26,147 bases of DNA. Source: Nemertoderma westbladi. Taxonomy: Eukaryota; Xenacoelomorpha; Nemertodermatida; Nemertodermatidae. Each line of letters starts with the position of its first letter. Positions within the stretch are counted from its first letter, which is position 1. Location: NCBI GenBank assembly GCA_032718475.1, contig JAUCBJ010000626.1, positions 1 through 26,147 on the forward strand, read 5' to 3'. Positions 17,287 through 26,147 of this stretch are shown one piece after another. Both the position numbers and the translations under genes were made by a program. Under the pieces are notes generated by a model that saw nothing but the letters and a program-made list of their open reading frames with translations, did not search any database and had not been told where the DNA came from.

Positions 17287-18053
17287 CGATTTTTATAACC
17301 CCTTTCGGCAAATTTAAATTTCTTCGGTCACCAATGGGTTTTGTTTCCACAGGAGACAGCTACTCCTTCCGTGGGGATTGTGCACTTATAGACTTAAATG
17401 TACAAAAGGTAATCGATGATATTGGTATAGGTGCCCCTACATTACATAGCCTCATTCGATTGGTATGCAATGTTCTAGAACGATGTGCACGACATAACAT
17501 CACTGTTAGTAAACATAAATCAATCCTCTGCGCGGAAGAAATCGAATTTGTCGGCTACATAATTTCTCATGGTAATATTTCAGTTAATGGTACGAAATTA
17601 AAAGCTATTGCAGAATTTCCAACACCAACAACTAGGTCTGATTTACGTAGTTTTCTTGGTCTTGTAAACCAATTGGGCTCGTTCAGTTCTCAAATAGCAG
17701 CTGCAGTAAGCCCATTACGGGATCTAATCAGCACAAAAAATGAATTCAATTGGTTAATAGAGCATTCCATTGCTTTCAAAGAAGTTAAAAAACTTTTAGT
17801 GTCTCCGCCGATATTGGGAATGTTTGACCCCTCATGTGAGGCAGTCCTCCAAACTGATGCTTCAAGGAAGTATGGACTAGGGTTTGTTTCGTTACAAAAA
17901 CAATCCGATAAATGGAGACTCATCCAGTGTGGAAGCCGTTTTTTAAAGGATGCAGAGACAAGATACGCGATGCTGGAACTTGAAGCGTTGGCAATTTTGT
18001 GGTCAATTCGAAAATGCCATTTATATTTGGGAGGACTCCCTGATTCACCGTGA
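17283..18053 (+). pseudogene. pol fragment: C-terminal reverse transcriptase and most of RNase H
   Basis: Contains FITPFGKFKFLRSPMGF (fingers/palm), the catalytic VIDDIG (an xxDD box with Ile in place of the common Tyr-Val), the thumb and connection, and an RNase H domain with the TDAS and ELEALAILW motifs. The frame breaks at a TGA (18051-18053) next to the sequence ATTCACCGTGATTACAGATC, where the next frame carries on at once. The break is a one-base shift in the middle of RNase H. All catalytic Asp/Glu positions I can recognise are kept. Confidence 0.87.
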
Positions 18054-19588
18054 TTACAGATCACCAACCTTTGGTGTCCATTTTTAATAAATATGGATTA
18101 GTTGATATCGATAATAACCGGGTATTAAATTATCGATCCAAATTGACGCCATACACATTCAATGTTATTTGGAAAAAGGGGAAAGACAATGCGATCCCAG
18201 ATGCCCTCTCCCGTGCTCCCATCGAGGATATAGATATTGAAAACGAAGAGTCTGAATCATTAGCAATTGAGCAGGAAGTTTTATTTGTCAATGCTATAGA
18301 AGAAGCCGTACATAACATCCCTGACTTAACTCTAGAAAAATTGCAGGAATCCGCCCACTTAGATCCCGATTATCAGCAGCTTATAAACGCGATAGTAAAT
18401 AGTTTTGCTAACGTCGATAACAAATATATCAATCAATTCAAAAAATCACAAAACGAACTTTATGTTAAGGATGGTCTTATACTTAGAGGTCAACAGATAG
18501 TTATACCACCCTCAGCCATAAAAGATGTTTTGCGAAAGCTGCATGCCAGCCATCAGGGCATAGAAAGAACCAAACGCCGTGCTCGTCAATGCGTGTTTTG
18601 GCCTGGTTATTCTTCTGATATAAAGTCAACAGTAGAAGCATGTACTGCGTGCCAACGTTATCAACCATCTCAGATTATAGAACCTATGTTACATCACGTT
18701 ATACCGTCCCGGGCTTTTGCTTCAGTATCAGCCGATTTCTTCCAGTATGCTAGCCACCACTATGTTGTTTATGTTGACAGATACTCCGGTTACATTATTG
18801 TTGAGAAGTTTAATCACCCACCTTCGGCAACAGATACTATAAAGGTATTCCAGAAGTTATTCTCTATGTATGGTGTTCCTAATATTATCACAACGGATAA
18901 TGGCCCTCAGTTTACTGCAGAACAAACACGTTGTTTCTTTCAGAACTGGGGTGTTAAATGGAACCCGTCTTCGCCGTATCACCCTATTGGAAACGGTCAT
19001 GCGGAAGTTAATGTGAAAAAAGTAAAACTTTTATTGGCGAAAACTGGTGGCGAGATTTATAGTAAAGATTTCTCAGCCGGTTTATTAGAGTTACATAACA
19101 CCCCCAATGAGGACGGATTATCGCCAGCACAGCGATTATATGGCCATCCACTACGCTCCCTTTTACCCGCGCATTGGAAAGCTTATTCACCTGAGTGGCA
19201 GAAAAATGCTGATTCTGCAGATCACAGCCGATTGAATACGTCAGAGAAACGCAAATTTTATTTTGACCGTTCGGCTGTCGCCCTCACAAATATAGTGGAA
19301 GGCGCAACCGTACTCGTACAGGATGTTATTTCAAAACGTTGGGATAGACTGGCAATCGTTGTGGGAACAACAAACCACCGTCGATACCGACTACGATTCC
19401 CATCAGGACGACTTCTATGGCGCAATCGGGCCCATATACGTGCAGTTCAGAAAGAGTTACTGCAATCTCCTCCAGACAATAATAAACTATCGAATACCAA
19501 ACCAAAAGTCGCAGATACTGTATGGCGTAGTAATCGTCCACACATCAAGCCAGACCGATTACAGTACCATAAACTGGGAGGTTGCTAG
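18050..19588 (+). pseudogene. pol fragment: end of RNase H and complete integrase
   Basis: A 512-residue frame beginning with VITDHQPL, the last RNase H block (Asp kept), then the linker with DALSR. The integrase follows: an H-H-C-C zinc-binding domain (HASHQG... CTACQRY, about residues 164-205), a catalytic core with Asp in SADFFQ, Asp in TTDNGPQF and Glu in GHAEVNVK, and a C-terminal domain with WRNRAHIR. All three DDE residues are present. The frame is long and intact and ends in TAG. As a protein it could only be made if translation entered from the broken upstream pol, so it counts as part of a dead gene. Integrase inserts the cDNA copy into the host chromosome. Confidence 0.88.
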
Positions 19589-19657
19589 ATCTGCTTTCCC
19601 CAACGGATATTGGACACTTTATTTTTTAAATAGATCCACTTGTTCCATGTAGATCTC

Positions 19658-19670
19658 AAAAAAGAGGACT
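19658..19670 (+). promoter_or_regulatory. Polypurine tract
   Basis: AAAAAAGAGGACT lies immediately before the 3' LTR, the expected place and composition for the primer of plus-strand synthesis. The 69 bases between the integrase stop and this tract hold nothing recognised. Confidence 0.75.
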
Positions 19671-19855
19671 TGGTATGATATCATTTATTGGTATTGGTGG
19701 AGGGACATTATTTACATTATTAATAGTAGTCAATTACATTAGGATGCCGTACAGCTGATAGTGCTATTATATGTGTTCACTTGTGTATGTATATAGAACA
19801 GGGATGGGGAGATAATATATAGTATCTTGAATATCAAATAAATACTTTGTAAACA
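19671..19855 (+). mobile_element. 3' LTR (185 bp)
   Basis: Same sequence as the 5' LTR except TATAGAACAGG for TATAGGACAGG and one substitution plus a one-base deletion in GATGGGGAGAT. It carries the AATAAA used for 3' end formation. The 44-bp satellite resumes directly after it. Confidence 0.93.
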
Positions 19856-22293
19856 TACTACTGACGATAGCATATAACACGTTCGTGGGGCCTTTGGGAG
19901 ACTACTGACGATAGCAGATAACACGTTCATGGGGCCTTCGGGAGACTACTGACGATAGCAGATAACACATTCACGGGGCCTTCGGGAGACTACTGGCGAT
20001 AGCAGATAACATGTTCGTGGGGCCTTCGGGAGACTACTGGCGATAGCAGATAACACGTTCGTGTGGCCTTTGGGAGACTACTGACAATAGCAGATAACAC
20101 GCTCATGGTGCCTTCAGGAGACTACTGACGATAACAGATAACATGTTCGTGGGGCCATTGGGAGACTACTGACGATAGCAGATAACACGTTTGGGGGGCC
20201 TTTGGGAGACTACTGACGATAGCAGATAACACGTTCGTGGGGCCTTTGGGAGACTACTGACGATACCAGATAACACGTTCACGGGGCCTTAGTGAGACTA
20301 CTGACGATAGCAGATAACACGTTCGTGGGGCCTTCGGGAGACTACTGACAATAGCAGATAACACGTTCACAGGGCCTTTAGGAGATACTGGTGATAGCAG
20401 ATAACACGTTCGTGGGGCCATTGGGAGACTACTGACAATAGCAGATAACACGTTGGTGGGGCCTTCGGGAGACTACTGGCGATAGCAGATAACACGTTTG
20501 TGGGGCCTTCGGGAGACTACTGACGATAGCAGATAACACGTTCACGGGGCCTTTGGGAGACTACTGTCGATAGCAGATAACACATTCGTGGGGCCTTCGG
20601 GAGACTACTGATGATAGCAGATAACACGTTCGTGGGGCCTTTGGGAGACTACTGACGATAACAGATAACATGTTCGTGGGGCCATTGGGAGACTACTGAC
20701 GATAGCAGATAACACGTTTGGGGGGCCTTTGGGAGACTACTGACGATAGCAGATAACACGGTCGTGGGGCCTTTGGGAGACTACTGACGATACCAGATAA
20801 CACGTTCACGGGGCCTTAGTGAGACTACTGACGATAGCAGATAACACGTTCGTGGGGCCTTCGGGAGACTACTGACAATAGCAGATAACACGTTCACGGG
20901 GCCTTTAGGAGATACTGGCGATAGCAGATAACACGTTCGTGGGGCCATTGGGAGACTACTGACAATAGCAGATAACACGTTGGTGGGGCCTTCGGGAGAC
21001 TACTGACGATAGCAGATAACACGTTCATGGGACCTTTGGGAGACTACTGGCGATAGCAGATAACATGTTCATGGGGCCTTCGGGAGACTACTGACTATAG
21101 CAGATAACACTTTTGTGTGGCCTTTGGGAGACTACTGGCGATAGCAGATAACATGTTCATGGGGCCTTCGGGAGACTACTGACGATAGCAGATAACACTT
21201 TTGTGTGGCCTTTGGGAGACTACTGGCGATAGCAGATAACACGTTCGTGGGGCCTTCGGGAGACTACTGATGATAGCAGATAACACGTTCACAGGGCCTT
21301 TGGGAGACTACTGGCGATAGCAGATAACACGTTCACGGGGCCTTTGGGAGACTACTGGCGATAGCAGATAACACATTGGTGGGGCCTTCGGGAGACTACT
21401 GGCGATAGCAGATAACACGTTCACGGGGCCTTTGGGAGACTACTGATGATAGCAGATAACATGTTCACGGGGCTTTCGGGAGACTACTGACGATAGTAGA
21501 TAACACGTTTGTGGGGCCTTTGGGAGACTACTGACGATAGCAGATAACACATTCACGGGGCCTTCGGGAGACTACTGGCGATAGCAGATAACATGTTCGT
21601 GGGGCCTTCGGGAGGCTACTGGCGATAGCAGATAACACTTTTGTGTGGCCTTTGGGAGACTACTGGCGATAGCAAATAACACGTTCGTGGGGCCTTCGGG
21701 ACACTACTGACAATAGCAGATAACACGTTCGTGGGGCCTTTGGGAGACTACTGACGATAGCAGATAACACGTTCGTTGGGCCTTCGGGAGACTACTGATG
21801 ATAGCAGGCCTTTGGGAGACTACTGATGATAGCAGATAACATGTTAATGGGACCTTCGGGAGACTACTGGCGATAGCAGATTACACTTTTGTGTGGCCTT
21901 TGGGAGACTACTGGCGATAGCAGATAACACGTTCGTGGGGCCTTTGGGAGACTACTGGCGATAGCATATAACACTTTTGTGTGGCCTTTGGGAGACTGGT
22001 GGCGATAGCAGATAACACGTTCGTGGGGCCTTTGGGAGACTACTGACAATAGCAGATAACACGTTCGTGGGGCCTTCGGGAGACTACTGACGAAGGCAGA
22101 TAACACGTTTGTGGGGTCTTCTGGAGACTACTGACGATAGCAGATAACACGTTTGTGGGGCCTTTGGGAGACTACTGACGATAGCAGATAACACATTCGT
22201 GTGGCCTTCGGGAGACTACTGACGATAGCAGATAACATGTTCGTGGGGCCTTCGGGAGACTACTGACGATAGCAGATAACGCGTTTGTGGGGC
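19856..22293 (+). repeat. 44-bp satellite, right block (about 55 units)
   Basis: Same consensus as the left block. Variant positions recur in patterns: TTCGGGA or TTTGGGA, GACGATAG or GGCGATAG, and GTTCGTGG, GTTCACGG or TTTTGTGT. One ~25-bp partial unit occurs near 21800. There is no coding: open stretches on the minus strand follow the repeat period. Confidence 0.95.
20125..20997 (+). repeat. 527-bp higher-order repeat within the 44-bp satellite
   Basis: A block of about 345 bp at 20125-20470 recurs at 20652-20997, offset by 527 bp (twelve 44-bp units minus one base). It includes rare variants such as GACGATAACAG, GATACCAGATAAC, CCTTAGTGAG and the shortened GGAGATACTGG. I noticed only a few differences, for example GTTCGTGG against GGTCGTGG, so this duplication is recent. 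Confidence 0.85.
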
Positions 22294-22391
22294 AGCACAA
22301 GGCTCATTTATGACAACAAATTACAATTAAGCGATTCTATCACGAAATCGGTAGGGGACAGTTTCTCCCCATCTAGTAGAGGCATATGTAT
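22294..22391. other. Junction between the 44-bp and 36-bp satellites
   Basis: Ninety-eight bases of non-repeated sequence (CACAAGGCTCATTTATGACA onward) separate the two arrays. No transposon ends or coding are seen. The first array stops within a unit. Confidence 0.8.
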
Positions 22392-25300
22392 GATACCGGG
22401 GTCCCGTTTGTGTGTTTAATCATTACTGATACCGGGGTCCCGTTTGTGTGTTTAATCATTACCGATACCGGGGTCCCGTTTGTGTGTTTAATCATTACTG
22501 ATACCGGGGTCCCGTTTGTGTGTTTAATCATTACCGATACCGGGGTCCCGTTTGTGTGTTTAATCATTACTGATACCGGGGTCCCGTTTGTGTGTTTAAT
22601 CATTACCGATACCGGGGTCCCATTTGTGTGTTTAATCATTACCAAATACCGGGGTCCCGTTTGTGTGTTTAATCATTACCGATACCGGGGTCCTGTTTGT
22701 GTGTTTAATCATTACCGATACCGGGGTCCCGTTCGTGTGTTTAATCATTACCAATACCGGGGTCCCGTTTGTGTGTTTAATCATTACCGATACCGGGGTC
22801 CCGTTTGTGTGTTTAATCATTACTGATACCGGGGTCCCGTTTGTGTGTTTAATCATTACCGATACCCGGGTCCCGTTTGTGTGTTTAATCATTACCGATA
22901 CCGGGGTCCCGTTTGAGTATTTAATCATTACCGATACTGGGGTCCCGTTTGTGTTTTTAATCATTACCGATACCGGGGTCCCGTTTGTGGTTTAAGCATT
23001 ACCGATACCGGGGTCCCGTTTGTGTGTTTAATCATTACTGATACCGGGGTCCCGTTTGTGGTTTAAGCATTACCGATACCAGGGTCCCGTTTGTGTGTTT
23101 AATCATTACTGATACCGGGGTCCCGTTTGTGTGTTTAATCATTACTGATACCGGGGTCCCGTTTGTGGTTTAAGCATTACCGATACTGGGGTCCCGTTTG
23201 TGTGTTTAATCATTACCGATACCAGGGTCCCGTTTGTGTGTTTAATCATTACTGATACCGGGGTCCCGTTTGTGTGTTTAATCATTACTGATACCGGGGT
23301 CCTGTTTGTGTGTTTAATCATTACTGATACCGGGGTCCCGTTTGTGTGTTTAATCATTACTGATACCGGGGTCCCATTTGAGTATTTAATCATTACCGAT
23401 ACTGGGGTCCCGTTTGTGTTTTTAATCATTACCGATACCGGGGTCCCGTTTGTGGTTTAAGCATTACCGATACCGGGGTCCCGTTTGTGTGTTTAATCAT
23501 TACTGATACCGGGGTCCCGTTTGTGGTTTAAGCATTACCGATACCAGGGTCCCGTTTGTGTGTTTAATCATTACTGATACCGGGGTCCCGTTTGTGTGTT
23601 TAATCATTACTGATACCGGGGTCCCGTTTGTGTGTTTAATCATTACTGATACCGGGGTCCCGTTTGTGTGTTTAATCATTACCGATACCGGGGTCCCGTT
23701 TGTGTGTTTAATCATTACTGATACCGGGGTGCCGTTTGTGTGTTTAATCATTACTGATACCGGGGTCCCGTTTGTGTGTTTAATCATTACTGATACCGGG
23801 GTCCCGTTTGTGTGTTTAATCATTACTGATACCGGGGTCCCGTTTGTGTGTTTAATCATTACTGATACCGGGGTCCCGTTTGTGTGTTTAATCATTACCG
23901 ATACCGGGGTCCCGTTTGTGTGTTTAATCATTACCAATACCGGGGTCCCATTTGTGTGTTTAATCATTACCAAATACCGGGGTCCCGTTTGTGTGTTTAA
24001 TCATTACCGATACCGGGGTCCTATTTGTGTTTTTAATCATTACCGATACCAGGGTCCCGTTTGTGTGTTTAATCATTACTGATACCGGGGTCCCATTTGT
24101 GTGTTTAATCATTACCGATACCGGGGTCCCGTTTGTGTGTTTAATCATTACCAATACCGGGGTCCCATTTGTGTGTTTAATCATTACCAAATACCGGGGT
24201 CCCGTTTGTGTGTTTAATCATTACCGATACCGGGGTCCCGTTTGTGTGTTTAATCATTACCGATACCGGGGTCCCGTTTGTGGTTTAAGCATTACTGATA
24301 CCGGGGTCCCGTTTGTGTGTTTAATCATTACTGATACCGGGGTCCCGTTTGTGGTTTAAGCATTACCGATACCAGGGTCCCGTTTGTGTGTTTAATCATT
24401 ACTGATACCGGGGTCCCGTTTGTGTGTTTAATCATTACTGATACCGGGGTCCCGTTTGTGTGTTTAATCATTACTGATACCGGGGTCCCGTTTGTGTGTT
24501 TAATCATTACCGATACCGGGGTCCCGTTTGTGTGTTTAATCATTACTGATACCGGGGTCCCGTTTGTGTGTTTAATCATTACTGATACCGGGGTCCCGTT
24601 TGTGTGTTTAATCATTACTGATACCGGGGTCCCGTTTGTGTGTTTAATCATTACTGATACCGGGGTCCCGTTTGTGTGATTTTTAATCATTACCGATACC
24701 GGGGTCCCGTTTGTGTGTTTAATCATTACCGATACCGGGGTCCCGTTTGTGTGTTTAATCATTACCGATACCGGGGTCCCATTTGTGTGTTTAATCATTA
24801 CCGATACCGGGGTCCCGTTTGTGTGTTTAATCATTACCAATACCGGGGTCCCGTTTGTGTGTTTAATCATTACCGATACCGGGGTCCCGTTTGTGTGTTT
24901 AATCATTACTGATACCGGGGTCCCGTTTGTGTGTTTAATCATTACCGATACCCGGGTCCCGTTTGTGTGTTTAATCATTACCGATACCGGGGTCCCGTTT
25001 GAGTATTTAATCATTACCGATACTGGGGTCCCGTTTGTGTTTTTAATCATTACCGATACCGGGGTCCCGTTTGTGGTTTAAGCATTACCGATACCGGGGT
25101 CCCGTTTGTGTGTTTAATCATTACTGATACCGGGGTCCCGTTTGTGTGTTTAATCATTACCGATACCAGGGTCCCGTTTGTGTGTTTAATCATTACTGAT
25201 ACCGGGGTCCCGTTTGTGTGTTTAATCATTACTGATACCGGGGTCCCATTTGTGTGTTTAATCATTACCGATACCGGGGTCCCGTTTGTGTGTTTAATCA

Positions 25301-26147
25301 TTACCGATACTCGGGTCCCGTTTGTGTGTTTAATCATTACTGATACCGGGGTCCCGTTTGTGTGTTTAATCATTACCGATACCGGGGTCCTATTTGTGTG
25401 TTTAATCATTACTGATACCGGGGTCCCGTTTGTGTGTTTAATCATTACTGATACCGGGGTCCCATTTGAGTATTTAATCATTACCGATACTGGGGTCCCG
25501 TTTGTGTTTTTAATCATTACCGATACCGGGGTCCCGTTTGTGGTTTAAGCATTACCGATACCGGGGTCCCGTTTGTGTGTTTAATCATTACCGATACCGG
25601 GGTCCCGTTTGTGTGTTTAATCATTACCGATACCAGGGTCCCGTTTGTGTGTTTAATCATTACCGATACCGGGGTCCCGTTTGTGTGTTTAATCATTACT
25701 GATACCGGGGTCCCGTTTGTGTGTTTAATCATTACCGATACCGGGGTCCCGTTTGTGTGTTTAATCATTACCGATACCGGGGTCCCGTTTGTGTGTTTAA
25801 TCATTACTGATACCGGGGTCCCGTTTGTGTGTTTAATCATTACTGATACCGGGGTCCCGTTTGTGTGTTTAATCATTACTGATACCGGGGTCCCGTTTGT
25901 GTGTTTAATCATTACTGATACCGGGGTCCCGTTTGTGTGTTTAATCATTACTGATACCGGGGTCCCGTTTGTGTGTTTAATCATTACCGATACCGGGGTC
26001 CCGTTTGTGTGTTTAATCATTACCAATACCGGGGTCCCATTTGTGTGTTTAATCATTACCAAATACCGGGGTCCCGTTTGTGTGTTTAATCATTACCGAT
26101 ACCGGGGTCCTATTTGTGTTTTTAATCATTACCAATACCAGGGTCCC
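22392..26147 (+). repeat. 36-bp satellite (about 104 units), runs off the right edge
   Basis: Consensus in two parts: GATACCGGGGTCCCGTTTGT, then GTGTTTAATCATTACC, with C/T alternation giving ATTACC or ATTACT. Because 36 is a multiple of three, long open frames appear on both strands with a 12-residue period. They are broken wherever a unit is not 36 bp: 35-bp units with GTGGTTTAAGC, units with ACCAAATACC (one base longer) and one with GTGTGATTTTTAATC near 24675. This is non-coding satellite. Confidence 0.96.

Larger units (their letters stand above)
14589..19855 (+). mobile_element. Gypsy-like LTR retrotransposon inserted in the 44-bp satellite, pol degraded
   Basis: A 5.27-kb element with 186/185-bp direct LTRs, a primer-binding-like site, gag, then protease, reverse transcriptase, RNase H and integrase in Gypsy (Metaviridae) order, and a polypurine tract. 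Gag is open over 499 residues, but pol is interrupted four times, so the copy cannot make an intact polyprotein. The LTRs differ at only two substitutions and one single-base indel. The flanks are satellite on both sides, yet no target duplication is visible: the left flank ends GGGGCCAATG and the right flank begins TACTACTGACG. The satellite phase skips about three bases across the insert. Confidence 0.92.

Noticed and set aside
20254-22106. Minus-strand open frames with LSAIVSSLPKAPRTCYLL-type repeats
   Set aside because: They are periodic translations of the 44-bp satellite (period 132 in frame), with no independent coding signal.
22373-26062. Long open frames on both strands with 12-residue repeats (for example DTGVPFVCLIIT or MIKHTNGTPVSV)
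   Set aside because: They follow from a 36-bp satellite, whose period is a multiple of three. Both strands are open at once and off-length units break them, so they are not genes.
22392-26147. CRISPR-like or telomeric array
   Set aside because: Units are contiguous without unique spacers, no cas-like genes are present, and the unit is not a TTAGGG-type telomere repeat.

Overview
The window looks like repeat-dense, gene-poor nuclear DNA of an animal, most likely an aquatic invertebrate. The reasons are an AT-rich background, CR1/L2-type LINEs, a Gypsy-like LTR retrotransposon, short non-autonomous DNA transposons and three satellites. Nothing in it suggests bacterial operons, ribosome binding sites or CRISPR arrays. 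The species cannot be named from sequence alone. All homology statements come from motif recognition, not from a search.

Layout. 1-1480 holds the 5' end of an LTR-type element on the minus strand: a candidate LTR, a primer-binding-like site and a gag-like ORF that leaves the window, with a 22-base C run in the LTR. 1604-1974 is a MITE with near-perfect terminal inverted repeats and TTAA target duplications. 2172-3477 (copy A) and 7530-13503 (copy B) are two copies of one unnamed DNA-transposon-like family. Both have the same ends, imperfect ~20-bp terminal inverted repeats, exact 9-bp target duplications and a central 68-bp tandem array. Copy B is split by an almost full-length LINE (8316-12896) that landed inside the array.

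The only host-type gene is at 3996-5438: an intact, intronless 480-codon saccharopine dehydrogenase (lysine degradation). Animals usually carry this activity as half of a bifunctional, multi-exon protein. It is followed by a poly(A) signal, a TC microsatellite, a stray 68-bp monomer, a 63-bp tandem repeat and a 5'-truncated LINE relic on the minus strand (6290-7480).

From 13671 to the end the window is satellite. A 44-bp satellite (13671-14588 and 19856-22293) is interrupted by a Gypsy-like element (14589-19855) with 186/185-bp LTRs. Its gag is open, but its pol is broken by frame changes, an in-frame stop and loss of a visible protease active site. After a 98-bp junction a 36-bp satellite with higher-order structure (22392-26147) runs off the window.

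The points most worth following up are: the LINE protein, which has about seven hydrophobic segments and a degenerate 2A-like ribosome-skipping motif ahead of its endonuclease and reverse transcriptase; the 9-bp-TSD tandem-array transposon family; and the stand-alone saccharopine dehydrogenase.
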